Shown here piece by piece: positions 9,344-18,606 of a DNA stretch of 64,000 nt. The DNA lies in assembly GCF_001238275.1 (NCBI RefSeq), contig NZ_LGTB01000001.1:124001-188000 (forward strand), in the 5' to 3' direction. Source of the stretch: Bradyrhizobium viridifuturi (GTDB taxonomy: Bacteria > Pseudomonadota > Alphaproteobacteria > Rhizobiales > Xanthobacteraceae). How positions within the stretch are numbered: position 1 is the stretch's first letter; every line of letters begins with the position of its first letter. Position numbers and translations under genes: made by a program. Under the pieces are notes generated by a model that ran no database searches, was not told where the DNA came from, and saw only the letters and a program-made list of their open reading frames with translations.

Positions 9344-9745
9344 ATGAAGTCTTTCCAACTCGCGCGCGCCGCTGCGGCCGCGTTGATCGGCGTTGCCCTG
9401 ACCCATGTGCCTGCCCACGCCGAGATCAAGAACTACGAATTCCAACTGGTGCAGCCGACCGTCAAGGCCGGGGCCGATCGGATCGTCACGGTGCGGCTGG
9501 TCGACAGGAGCACCGGCAAATCCGTCTCCGACGCGATCATCTTCTCGACCCGGCTCGACATGGCGCCCGACGGCATGCAGGAGATGGCCACCAAGGTGAC
9601 GCCGATGCCGGGCACCGAGCCCGGCACCTACCGGTTCAAGGCGACCTTCGGCATGGCCGGCCGCTGGCAATTGTCGCTCGGTGCGAAAGTGCAGGGCGAG
9701 ACCGGCTCGGTCGAAAACAAGCTCGTCGTCACGGCCGAGCAATGA
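9344..9745 (+). CDS. YtkA/FixH-like exported beta-sandwich protein
   Basis: Periplasmic protein of 133 aa with a cleavable signal (MKSFQLARAAAAALIGVALT...AHA). The mature part (NYEFQLVQPTVKAGADRIVTV...GTYRFKATFGMAGRWQLSL) resembles the YtkA-like domain common in copper-efflux operons. The ATG at 9344 is chosen because GAGGA lies 9 bases upstream; earlier codons in frame lack a ribosome site. Its stop codon overlaps the start of cusB (ATGA at 9742), so translation is coupled. It may deliver or sense metal in the periplasm; this is an inference. Confidence 0.8.
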   Translation: MKSFQLARAAAAALIGVALTHVPAHAEIKNYEFQLVQPTVKAGADRIVTVRLVDRSTGKSVSDAIIFSTRLDMAPDGMQEMATKVTPMPGTEPGTYRFKATFGMAGRWQLSLGAKVQGETGSVENKLVVTAEQ

Positions 9746-11190
9746 GCCGCCTTGCCTGGGTCGGCGCCGCCGCTGCGATTGCCGCAGCGGCAGGCGTCGC
9801 ATGGACCGCCCGCGGCCTGCCGCCGCGGCCGATGACCGCCGCCATCGTTTCCGCCGCGCAGGCGGCGGAGAACGCTGCGCCGATCTATTACCGCGATCCC
9901 GACGGCAAGCCGCTCTACTCGGCGACGCCGAAGCAGACTCCCGACGGGCGCGACTATCTCCCGGTGTTCCCGGAGGCCGATGCGCAATCCGGCGAACCCG
10001 AGCAGCCGGCGAACGCGAAGCCCGCGGCGGCGAATAGCGATCGCAGGGTCAAATATTATCGCAACCCGATGGGGCTTGCCGACACCTCGCCGGTGCCGAA
10101 GAAGGATTCCATGGGGATGGATTACATCCCGGTCTATGACGGCGAAGACAGCGACGATGGCTCGATCACGTTGTCGCCGGGCAAGATCCAGCGCACCGGC
10201 GTCAAGTCGGAGCCGGCCGAGATGCGCCGCATCCGCACGCTAGTGCGTGCGCCCGGCACGATCCAGCTCGACGAGCGCCGCGTCTCCGTCATCGCGATGC
10301 GCGCGGAGAGTTATGTACAGGGCATCGCCGACGTGACGACCGGCAGCCGGGTGACCAAGGGACAGCCGCTGATGGAGATCTACAGCCCGGCGATCTCGTC
10401 CGCCGCGGCCGAATATGTCGCGACCATCACCTCCAAGGCGACCGCCGGGATCGAGCCCTATGGACGCGGCTCCAAGCAGCGCCTGACCAATCTCGACGTC
10501 CCCGAGGCCGTCATCGCCGACATGGAAAAGAGCCGCACCGTTCCGATCGCCATTCCGTGGTCGTCGCCGCGCGACGGCATCGTGCTGCAGCGCGCCGCGA
10601 TTGAGGGCATGCGCGCCCAGCCCGGTGACGTGCTGTTCCGGATCGCCGATGTCTCCGTGGTGTGGGCGCTGGTCGACGTCGCCGAACGCGACCTCGGCAA
10701 CATCGTGGTCGGGCAGACGGTCACGGTGCGGGCGCGCAGCTATCCCGGCCGCACGTTCGCAGGCCGCATCAGCGTGATCTATCCGCAGGTCAACAAGGAG
10801 ACACGCACCGCGCGGGTGCGGATCGAACTGGCGAATGGCGATCTTGCGCTGCTTCCGGACATGTATGTCGACGCCGAGATCGACACCGGCAGTGCGGCGC
10901 CGGTGCTGACTGTCGCCGACAACTCCATCCTCGATACCGGCAGCCGGCAGACCGTGCTGCTCGACCGCGGCAACGGGCGGTTCGAGCCGCGCGAGGTGAA
11001 GCTCGGGCGGCGCGGTGACGGCTACGTCGAAATCCGTGACGGGATCGCCGAGGGGGATGCCGTGGTGACGTCGGCGACCTTTCTGATCGATGCCGAGAGC
11101 AATCTGAAGGCCGCGATCAAGGGTTTTGCCGAGGCCGACACAAAGCAGCCGGCAGGTGGAAGCGCGATGATGGACGGAGGCAAGCCATGA
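9742..11190 (+). CDS. cusB: HME-RND efflux periplasmic adaptor (CusB-type)
   Basis: Membrane-fusion protein of a tripartite heavy-metal pump, 482 aa. An N-terminal signal or anchor is followed by two heavy-metal-binding modules: IYYRDPDGKPLYSATPKQTP and KYYRNPMGLADTSPVPKKDS, each with a Met/His/Pro-rich metal site. Next come the lipoyl and hairpin region (RVTKGQPLMEIYSPAISSA) and a beta-barrel (WALVDVAERDLGNIVVGQTV). The second of the paired metal-binding modules is the better conserved. The gene overlaps ytkA-like (9742-9745) and cusA (11187-11190), so they form one operon. Copper or silver is the likely substrate, judged by neighbours. Confidence 0.9.
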   Translation: MSRLAWVGAAAAIAAAAGVAWTARGLPPRPMTAAIVSAAQAAENAAPIYYRDPDGKPLYSATPKQTPDGRDYLPVFPEADAQSGEPEQPANAKPAAANSDRRVKYYRNPMGLADTSPVPKKDSMGMDYIPVYDGEDSDDGSITLSPGKIQRTGVKSEPAEMRRIRTLVRAPGTIQLDERRVSVIAMRAESYVQGIADVTTGSRVTKGQPLMEIYSPAISSAAAEYVATITSKATAGIEPYGRGSKQRLTNLDVPEAVIADMEKSRTVPIAIPWSSPRDGIVLQRAAIEGMRAQPGDVLFRIADVSVVWALVDVAERDLGNIVVGQTVTVRARSYPGRTFAGRISVIYPQVNKETRTARVRIELANGDLALLPDMYVDAEIDTGSAAPVLTVADNSILDTGSRQTVLLDRGNGRFEPREVKLGRRGDGYVEIRDGIAEGDAVVTSATFLIDAESNLKAAIKGFAEADTKQPAGGSAMMDGGKP

Positions 11191-14100
11191 TTGCCCGCGT
11201 CATCGCCTGGTCGGCGCGCAACCTGCTGCTGGTGCTGTTCGGCACCGGCTTCGCGGCGGCCGCAGGTCTCTATGCGCTGCTCCATCTGCCGCTCGATGCG
11301 ATCCCCGATCTCTCGGACACCCAGGTCATCGTCTATACCGAATATCCGGGGCAGGCGCCGCAGGTGATCGAGGATCAGGTCACCTATCCCTTGACCACGG
11401 CGATGCTGACGGTGCCGAAATCGAAAGTCGTGCGCGGCTTCTCGTTCTTCGGCGTCTCCTTCGTCTACGTCATCTTCGAGGACGGCACCGACATCTACTG
11501 GGCGCGCTCCCGCGTGCTGGAATTCCTCAACAGCGCGGCGTCAAGGTTGCCGGCCGGCGTGTCGCCGACCATCGGGCCCGATGCGACCGGGGTCGGCTGG
11601 GTCTACCAGTATGCCGTGATGTCGAAACAGCTGAACCTCGCCGACACCAGAACGATCCAGGACTGGAACCTGAAGTTCGCGCTGGCCAAGGCCGAAGGCG
11701 TTGCCGAGGTCGCGAGTGTCGGCGGCTTCGTCAAGCAGTACAACGTGATCCTCGATCCGCAACGCATGCGCGACCGCGGCATCACCATGCAGCGCATGCG
11801 CGACGCGATCCGCGCCAGCAATGCCGATGTCGGCGGCCGCACCGTCGAGCTCTCCGAATTCGAATACGTCATCCGCGGCAAGGGCTATCTCAGGGATATC
11901 AACGACCTCGGCAATGTCGTGCTGAAGACCGACAACGGCACGCCGGTGCTGCTGCGCGATGTCGCCCGCGTCGAGCTCGGCCCCGACGAGCGGCGCGGCA
12001 TCGCCGAGCTGAACGGCGAGGGCGAAGTGGCGAGCGGCATCGTGCTGCAACGCTTCGGCATGAACGCGCTCGACGTGATCGAGAACGTCAAGAAGCGGTT
12101 CAGGGAGATCGCGACCAGCCTGCCGAAATCGGTCGAGATCGTGCCGGTCTATGACCGCTCCAACCTGATCTATGCGGCGATCGAGACGCTGAAGCGCACG
12201 CTGTTCGAGGAGAGTGTCGTGGTCGCGCTGGTGTGCATCGTGTTCCTGCTGCACGTCCGCAGCGCGCTGGTGGCGATCCTGATGCTGCCGGTCGGCGTGC
12301 TGATGGCGTTCGGTGCGATGAAGCTGCTTGGAATTGGCTCCAATATCATGAGCCTCGGCGGCATCGCGATCGCGATCGGCGCCATGATCGACGCGGCGAT
12401 CGTGATGATCGAGAACGCGCACAAGCATCTGGAGCGCGCCAAGCCCGGCCAGTCGCGGGTGTCGATCCTGATCGAGGCCGCGGCCGAAGTCGGGCCGGCG
12501 CTGTTCTTCAGCCTGCTCATCATCACCGTGTCGTTCATGCCGATCTTCACGCTGGAATCGCAGGAGGGCCGGCTGTTCTCGCCGCTCGCCTTCACCAAGA
12601 CGTTCGCGATGGCGGCAGCGGCGCTGCTGTCGGTGACGCTGGTGCCGGCACTGATGGTTATCTTCGTGCGCGGAAAAATCATTCCCGAGCGCAGGAATCC
12701 GATCAACCGCTTCCTGATCTGGATCTACCGTCCCGTCATCAACGGCGTGTTGCGCGCCAAGACCCTGGTGATCCTGCTGGCGCTCGGCGCGCTCGCCGTC
12801 ACCGTCTGGCCGGCGCGGCAACTCGGCACCGAGTTCATGCCCGACCTCAACGAGGGCACGCTGCTCTATATGCCGACCACGCTGCCGGGCATCTCGGTGA
12901 CCAAGGCATCCGAACTGATGCAGACCCAGAACCGGATCATCAAGAGCTTTCCGGAAGTCGCTTCGGTCTACGGCAAGGCCGGCCGCGCTGCGACAGCGAC
13001 CGATCCGCGCCGTCGGAGATGTTCGAGACCATCGTCAATCTCAAGCCGAAGCAGGAATGGCGGAAGGGCCTCACCCTCGACGGTCTGATTGCCGAGCTGG
13101 ACAAGGCGCTGCAATTCCCCGGCGTCTCCAACGCATGGACGATGCCGATCAAGGCACGCATCGACATGCTGTCGACCGGCATCCGCACGCCTGTCGGCGT
13201 TAAGGTGATAGGTCCGGATCTTGCTGTCATCGACAAGCTGGCGCGGCAGGTCGAGCAGGTGCTCAAGACCGTGCCGGGGACCTCGTCGGCCTATGCCGAA
13301 CGCAGCCTCGGCGGCTACTATCTGGAGATCTCGCCGAACCGCGAGGCGCTCGCGCGATACGGCATCGCGGTGCAGGACGTGCAGGACACGATCGCGACCG
13401 CGCTCGGCGGCCAGACCGTGACCACGACGGTGGAGGGCCGGCAGCGCTTCACCGTCAACATGCGCTATCCGCGCGACCTGCGCGACAATCCCGGCGCAAT
13501 CGCCAGCGACATCCTGGTGCCGATGCCGGCCGGCGGCGCGGTGCCGCTCGGCGAAGTCGCTGACGTCACGCCGGCGCGCGGGCCGAGCTCGATCCGGACC
13601 GAGAACGGCCAACTCGCGACCTACATCTATGTCGACATCCGCGAGCGCGATCTCGGCGGCTACGTCGCGGATGCGCAGCATGCGGTGCAGGCCGCCGTCC
13701 AGTTTCCGCCCGGCACCTACCTGGTGTGGAGCGGGAGTTACGAATATCTCGAGCGCGCCGCCGCCCGGCTCAAGATCGTGGTGCCGGTGACGCTCGCGAT
13801 CATCTTCCTCTTGCTCTACCTCAACTTCCGCTCGGTGGCGGAGACCATGATCGTGATGCTGTCGCTGCCGTTCGCGCTGGTCGGCGGGCTCTGGCTGATG
13901 TGGGCGCTCGGCTTCAATCTGTCGGTCGCGGTCGCGGTCGGCTTCATCGCGCTGGCCGGCGTTGCCGCCGAGACCGGCGTCGTGATGCTGATCTATCTCA
14001 ACCACGCGCTGGATGAGGCGAGGGCGCGCTGTGCCGCCGAGGGGCGGACGCTCGGCCGTGACGATTTGCATCGCGCGATCATCGAGGGCGCGGTCGAGCG

Positions 14101-14377
14101 CGTCCGGCCGAAGATGATGACGGTGGTCGCGATCATGGCCGGGCTGCTGCCGATCCTGTGGAACACCGGCACCGGCTCCGAGATCATGCAGCGCATCGCG
14201 GTGCCGATGATCGGCGGCATGATCTCCTCGACCTTGCTGACGCTGATCGTGATCCCCGCGATCTTCGCCATCGTGAAGGGCTTTGGCCTGCCGCCAGGCG
14301 ACGGCGCCCGCGCACAGCGCGACGCCGGTGACGGAGAGACGAAAACGCGGGTGCGGGCGCTGGAACCCGCGCAATAG
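11187..14377 (+). CDS. cusA: HME-RND heavy-metal efflux pump (CusA/CzcA-type), one-base deletion
   Basis: Inner-membrane proton/metal antiporter. Two open frames (11187-13088 and the tail ending at 14377) are the two parts of one 1063-residue protein, the length usual for CusA. Inserting one base after 13007 gives TATDPAPSEMFETIVNLKPK, exactly continuing the family sequence. Hallmarks: N-terminal PDLSDTQVIVYTEYPGQAPQ, TM4 GGIAIAIGAMIDAAIVMIENA, and the C-terminal half with VAAETGVVMLIYLNHAL and RPKMMTVVAIMAGLLP. ATGA overlap with cusB. If the missing base is real, the pump is inactive; a sequencing error is more likely. Confidence 0.9.
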
Positions 14378-14417
14378 CCAGGATGAGCCTCAACCGAAGC
14401 ACACCAGCGGTGTCGAC

Positions 14418-14975
14418 ATGACGGCCGACGAAACCGAGCTCAAGACGCTGATGCTGGCGAGCCAACGTGGCGATGCGGCCGCTTACCGCGCGCTTCTCGC
14501 AAAACTCGCGCCACGGCTGCGCGGCTACTACAAGCGCCGGCTGACAGGGGTGGGACGCAGTGCGGATGAAGCGGAAGATCTGGTCCAAGAGACCTTGATC
14601 GCGATCCATCTGAAGCGCCAGACCTACGATCCCGGGGCGTTGTTCACGCCCTGGCTGCACGCCATCGCGCGCTACAAGCTGATTGATTTCCTCCGCAGCA
14701 ACCGGATGTCGCGGATGGACGTCCCGATCGACGATCATCACGACCTGATGGCAGCGGATGATCACGCGTCGGCGGAAGGGACGCACGACATGACAAAGCT
14801 GCTCGACCGCCTGCCGAAGCGGACGCGCCAGGCGATCGAGGCGGTCAAGCTCGAGGGCAACAGCGTTGCCGAGACCGCCGCACGCTACGGCATGTCGGAA
14901 TCGAACGTGAAGATCAGCATTCACCGCGGCCTGAAGGCGCTCGCCGCCCTGATCGGGCGGGATAGCAGTGGCTGA
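14418..14975 (+). CDS. ECF-family RNA polymerase sigma factor (SigF/EcfF-like)
   Basis: 185-aa sigma factor. Region 2 is at about 25-95 (DEAEDLVQETLIAIHLKRQTYDP, FTPWLHAIARYKLIDFLRSNRM) and region 4 at about 125-175 (LPKRTRQAIEAVKLEGNSVAETAARYGMSESNVKISIHRGLKAL). The start ATG 14418 is chosen since the upstream reading frame overlaps cusA. An NrsF/OsrA-type (DUF1109) membrane protein is encoded 570 bp downstream, the normal anti-sigma partner. A matching GTAACC-N16-CGAA promoter lies directly downstream, before a small exported protein. It is probably activated by metal or oxidative stress. Confidence 0.9.
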   Translation: MTADETELKTLMLASQRGDAAAYRALLAKLAPRLRGYYKRRLTGVGRSADEAEDLVQETLIAIHLKRQTYDPGALFTPWLHAIARYKLIDFLRSNRMSRMDVPIDDHHDLMAADDHASAEGTHDMTKLLDRLPKRTRQAIEAVKLEGNSVAETAARYGMSESNVKISIHRGLKALAALIGRDSSG

Positions 14976-15010
14976 TCGGGCGCGACGTACCTTCGCCTCG
15001 GCGTGATCAT

Positions 15011-15036
15011 GTAACCGGACGGCAAAAAGCTCCGAA
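15011..15036 (+). promoter_or_regulatory. Predicted ECF sigma-F-type promoter
   Basis: GTAACC at 15011-15016 and CGAA at 15033-15036 are separated by exactly 16 bases. This matches the GTAACC-N16-CGAA promoter described for Caulobacter SigF, whose close relative is encoded immediately upstream. It lies about 52 bases before the ATG of the next gene. Confidence 0.65.
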
Positions 15037-15088
15037 CTCATTTGCAGAGGCGCGCATGGAGCGGCCTTCAACTGAAGAGGAGCAGACA

Positions 15089-15367
15089 ATGTCGCTGAAG
15101 TGCAACAAGTCCATCGCTGCGATTTCGCTGTTGACGTCGCTGGTCGTCACATTCGCATCCGCGAATGCCGGCGCGGCGATGTCCGGCAAGCGCTATTCGA
15201 CCAGTGCGGCAGCGGCTGCGTACCGGACGTCCGCCGCCCAACAGGCGCCGCGTGATGCATTTGCCGCGATGGACAGTGTGTCGGCATCTGCGCACGGCGG
15301 TGACGGCAACGCCTGGCAATATGTCGGTGGTCCGAAATCGCCTGTTCCGCCGTCGCGCGGCTTCTAA
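15089..15367 (+). CDS. Small exported protein, probable sigma-F target
   Basis: 92 aa with a signal peptide (MSLKCNKSIAAISLLTSLVVTFASANAGA). The mature peptide is Ala/Ser-rich with many tyrosines and ends in VGGPKSPVPPSRGF. No family recognised. The start is supported by GAGGAG 6-8 bases upstream. It sits between the ECF sigma gene and its anti-sigma gene and directly follows the GTAACC-N16-CGAA promoter, so it is likely a stress-induced periplasmic protein. Confidence 0.7.
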   Translation: MSLKCNKSIAAISLLTSLVVTFASANAGAAMSGKRYSTSAAAAAYRTSAAQQAPRDAFAAMDSVSASAHGGDGNAWQYVGGPKSPVPPSRGF

Positions 15368-15468
15368 AGCATGATCCGGAAAAGTGCGAAGCGGTTTTCC
15401 GAAAAGATCATGCTCGAACAAAGAGCTAAAGCGCGATGACGATTTAACCTGATCTCATCGCGCTTTAG
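15366..15468. repeat. Bradyrhizobium-type dispersed repeat with two dyads
   Basis: Begins AAAGCATGATCCGGAAAAGTG and contains two inverted repeats: AGCATGAT with ATCATGCT, and TAAAGCGCGATGA with TCATCGCGCTTTA. A diverged part of the same element occurs at 23586-23625. Non-coding; it may act as a bidirectional terminator after the small exported protein. Confidence 0.75.
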
Positions 15469-15545
15469 TGCGATGCGCGTGCCGCCTGTGCTAGACAGGG
15501 CGGGCCGATGGTGATCGCCAGGCGGGGCGATACGGAGAGCACGGG

Positions 15546-16187
15546 ATGAAGACCGACGACCTTGTCGAGGCCTTGAGCGCGCGCGCCGCTCCGGTCGATT
15601 TCAGGGAAGTTGGCCGCCGCATCGCCTTGGCGGCCACTTCCGGATTGATCGTTGCCGCCGTCGCGATTCTGATCGGGCTTGGTCCGCGCAGCGGCCTTGC
15701 CACGGCAGGTGCATGGGCATTCTTGTGTGTGAAGGTCGCCTTCGCTGCCGGCATCGCCGCCACGGCCGCGATCTATTTGTCGAAATTGTCTCGTCCGGGC
15801 GGCGCGCCGCGGCACGAGATCTGGTTCGTGGTCTTGCCGTTCCTGGCGATCATGGGGCTGGCGCTTGTCAGTCTCGGCACGGCGCCGGCCTCGCACTGGA
15901 GCCGGATGGTCGCAGGGGATGCGTGGCTGGAGTGCCTGGTGTCGATCCCGGTGATCGCGGTCGTACCTTTTGCGTTGACGATGTGGGCGGTAAGGCAGGC
16001 CGCGCCGACCGACCTGCGCCGCGCTGGCGCGTTCGCTGGTCTCGTCGCCGGCGGCATCAGCGCGATCGCCTATGCGCTTCACTGCACCGACGACTCATTG
16101 CCGTTTGTGGCGGTCTGGTACGGTGGTACGATCATCGTGTGCACGTTGGCCGGGGCGCTACTCGGTCCCCGGTTGCTGCGCTGGTAG
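15546..16187 (+). CDS. NrsF/OsrA-type anti-sigma membrane protein (DUF1109)
   Basis: 213 aa with about six hydrophobic segments (e.g. SGLIVAAVAILIGLG, IPVIAVVPFALTMWAV). This is the DUF1109 family, membrane anti-sigma factors that hold SigF-type ECF sigmas and release them under stress. Two cysteines, C130 (AWLEC) and C180 (ALHC), fit the pair of periplasmic redox or metal-sensing cysteines known in the family. Its partner is the ECF gene at 14418; here the two are separated by a small gene and a repeat, instead of being directly adjacent as is common. Confidence 0.88.
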   Translation: MKTDDLVEALSARAAPVDFREVGRRIALAATSGLIVAAVAILIGLGPRSGLATAGAWAFLCVKVAFAAGIAATAAIYLSKLSRPGGAPRHEIWFVVLPFLAIMGLALVSLGTAPASHWSRMVAGDAWLECLVSIPVIAVVPFALTMWAVRQAAPTDLRRAGAFAGLVAGGISAIAYALHCTDDSLPFVAVWYGGTIIVCTLAGALLGPRLLRW

Positions 16188-16256
16188 GCGTGACTGCTGC
16201 GGTTGATGCGGATGCGACACACCGGCACGCAGGCTGGGGCTTCGCAGGATTGAACG

Positions 16257-16273
16257 ATACCCTGCAGGGGTAT
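16257..16273 (+). promoter_or_regulatory. CsoR-type copper operator within a promoter
   Basis: ATACCCTGCAGGGGTAT is a near-perfect palindrome of the TACCC-N-GGGTA type bound by CsoR/RcnR repressors. A plausible sigma-70 promoter overlaps it: TTGAAC (16250-16255), a 17-bp spacer holding the operator, TATAGG (16273-16278). It sits immediately upstream of the multicopper-oxidase operon. No csoR gene is in the window. Confidence 0.65.
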
Positions 16274-16328
16274 ATAGGCTAGTGACGATTTGATTTGCGG
16301 CCTACGGGCCGTCGGAGAGCCGGGGCGG

Positions 16329-16787
16329 GTGTTGGTGCGATTGACGAGATCAGGACGGGTGCGGGCGGGATGTTCCATCATCCTGGCCTATCTGTTCTGC
16401 GTCCTCGCGCCGTCGGTTGCGCTGGCATTCGGCGCGCCGTTTCCTTGCCTGACCGATGAGGTCCAGCCGGCCGTCGCGGCGCACCTGCACGAGGCGTCGC
16501 CGCCGATGGCACATGCCGAAGGCGTCGCGCATGATCACGCCACCCACGATCACGGCGGCATGCATGTCCAGCACGCGGCCGATGCCGCCGCGTCACATGC
16601 CAAGCACAGCCACGACGGCAAGGGTTCGCCGGGACCGTGCTGCACGTTGATGTGCGTGTCGGCGCTGCCGGCTGATCTACCATTGGTTGCGGGTCCGTTG
16701 CACCCGATCGCGACCCGTCTCGCCGAGGCCTGTCAGAGCCTGCACGGCCAGGCGCCGGCCCGGCTCTATCGTCCCCCCATCGCCTGA
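16329..16787 (+). CDS. His-rich exported or membrane protein, probable metal binder
   Basis: About 152 aa. A hydrophobic segment (GCSIILAYLFCVLAPSVALAFG) serves as signal or anchor, followed by a His tract (AHDHATHDHGGMHVQHA...HAKHSHD) and a Cys cluster GPCCTLMCVSAL. Layout is parallel to the Met-rich protein at 8783: anchor, metal-ligand tract, Cys cluster. Start is uncertain (GTG 16329 or 16335, TTG 16290). It is the first gene after the CsoR-type operator, which supports a role in copper buffering. No family name recognised. Confidence 0.65.
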   Translation: MLVRLTRSGRVRAGCSIILAYLFCVLAPSVALAFGAPFPCLTDEVQPAVAAHLHEASPPMAHAEGVAHDHATHDHGGMHVQHAADAAASHAKHSHDGKGSPGPCCTLMCVSALPADLPLVAGPLHPIATRLAEACQSLHGQAPARLYRPPIA

Positions 16788-16863
16788 TCACCGCTGACAT
16801 CGTGGCTGCGCCGCGCGCTCGCGTGCGCATGCCTGTGATTCATCTAGTGATCGGGACAGACTC

Positions 16864-17163
16864 ATGTTTTCGTTTCTCGGGGCGAGGCTCGCCGCCGTGG
16901 CCACGCAGCGTGGCCGGCGCGCGCTTCCTACATTCGTGTCGCGGATGGCCGCGGCCATCGTCGCGCCCGCGCTGCTCGCCGGCTGCGTGACCGATGCAAG
17001 GCCGGTCGCGGTCGCCGGCGATCCTGCAAATCCGTCGGCGCGCACGGCCGCTGTCGGCTATCGCTCGACGATCGCACCCTACGACAGCCTGCGTCCGTCG
17101 ACGCCGCTGCCCTGGCGCGAGCGCAATGACGGCGTGACCCCGCCGGCCAAGCCGGATCGGTAG
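16864..17163 (+). CDS. Small lipoprotein of the copper operon
   Basis: 99 aa. A hydrophobic stretch ends in a lipobox (ALLAGC), giving a predicted lipid-anchored protein after an unusually long basic N-terminus. The mature part is short and Pro/Arg-rich with no recognised domain. It lies 10 bp before the TolC-like gene and is likely in the same transcript. Function unknown. Confidence 0.65.
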   Translation: MFSFLGARLAAVATQRGRRALPTFVSRMAAAIVAPALLAGCVTDARPVAVAGDPANPSARTAAVGYRSTIAPYDSLRPSTPLPWRERNDGVTPPAKPDR

Positions 17164-17172
17164 GAGGGCGCC

Positions 17173-18593
17173 ATGCGACATCTGGCCATCGCGCCGATCC
17201 TGCTGCTGACATCCGCGCTCGCCGGCTGCGCCTCGTTCTCGCCCGACACGGGCATGGGCGTCGTCTCCGAGGTGACGGAGAAGGCGATCGGCAAGGACGT
17301 CGCCTTCGTTCGCTCTGCCGACGAGGCGGCAATTGCCGATGCGGCGGTGAAGCGCCTGCTTGCGCGCAACCTGACGGCGGATGCCGCCGTGCAGGTCGCG
17401 CTCCTGAACAACAAGGGCTTGCAAGCCGCCTACAATGAGCTGGCGCTGGCGGAAACCGATCGCGTCGCCGACAGCCTGCCGCCGAACCCAACCTTCTCCA
17501 TCTCGCGTATCACCGGCAACGGTGCCAGCGAGGTCGAGCGGCAGGTGGTCGGCGACATCCTGGCGCTCGCGACGCTGCCGGCGCGCTCCGAGATCGCAAG
17601 TGAACGCTTCCGCCAGGCACAACTGAAGGCCGCGCTCGCCACCCTGCGGCTTGCGGCCGAGGTACGGCGCAGCCACGTCGCGGCGGTTGCCGCGAACGAG
17701 ACGGTCGCGCTGCTGAGCGACGCCAAGGCGACCGCGGAATCGACCGCGCAGCTCGCCGAGAAGCTCGGCGAGACCGGCGGCATGAACAAGCTCGACCAGG
17801 CTCGCCAGCAGGTGTTCTACGCCGAGATCTCGGCCGACCTCGCCAGCGCGCGGCAGAACGCGGCGAGCTCGCGCGAGCGGCTCGCGCGTCTGCTGGGATT
17901 GTGGGACGGCGATCTCGGTTTCCGGATTCCGGGCAAGTTGCCGTCGCTGCCGAAGCGGCCGGTGGAACAACCGTCGATCGAAGTCGCCGCGGTCGGTCAT
18001 CGCGTCGATCTGCAGATCGCACGGATGGAGATCGTAGCTCTCGCCAAGGCGCTCGATCTCACCGAGGCGACGCGCTTCGTCACGCTGCTCGATGTGGCCG
18101 GCATCGACAAGCGCACCCACGATCCGGAAGCTCCGCCCTTCAAGGAGCGCGGCTTCGACGTTCAGTTCCAGATTCCGATCTTCGACGGCGGCGAGGTGCG
18201 GGTCCGCCAGGCGGCCGAGACGTATCGGCAGGCGATGAACCGCCTGACCGAGAAGGCGATCAACGTCCGCTCCGAGGCGCGCGACGCCTATCGCGTCTAC
18301 CGCTCGGCCTGGGACATCGCGAGCCATTACCAGCGCGAGGTGCTGCCGCTGCGGCAGATCATCACCGAGGAGATGCAGCTGCGCTTCTCCAGCATGCAGG
18401 TCGATGTGTTCGCACTGCTCACCGAGGCGCGGCAGCGGCTCGGCTCGCTGCGCGCGGCGATCGCGCCCGGCGCGACTTCTGGCTCGCGCAGTCCGACCTG
18501 CAAACGGCGATCAACGGTGGCGGTCTTGCCGGCGCACCGTCGACACCATCTTCCGTCGCTTCGGCCGCATCGCCGGCCGGCGGCGATCATTAG
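17173..18593 (+). CDS. TolC-family outer-membrane efflux lipoprotein, one-base deletion near the 3' end
   Basis: Outer-membrane channel for the metal efflux system, about 473 aa after correction. The signal MRHLAIAPILLLTSALAGC carries a lipobox, as in CusC. The long helical body has two repeats, e.g. LARNLTADAAVQVALLNN and the EIVALAKALDLTEATRF block. The open frame runs on to 18603 with an unrelated tail. Adding one base after 18465 restores IAARRDFWLAQSDLQTAING and a stop at 18593. It is probably the partner of CusBA although it lies in the second block. Confidence 0.87.
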
Positions 18594-18606
18594 GGGGAGA
18601 TAGCGA

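Noticed and set aside
11541..14374. Long minus-strand frames opposite cusA
   Set aside because: His/Asp/Arg-rich sequence without motifs, exactly antisense to the conserved RND pump.
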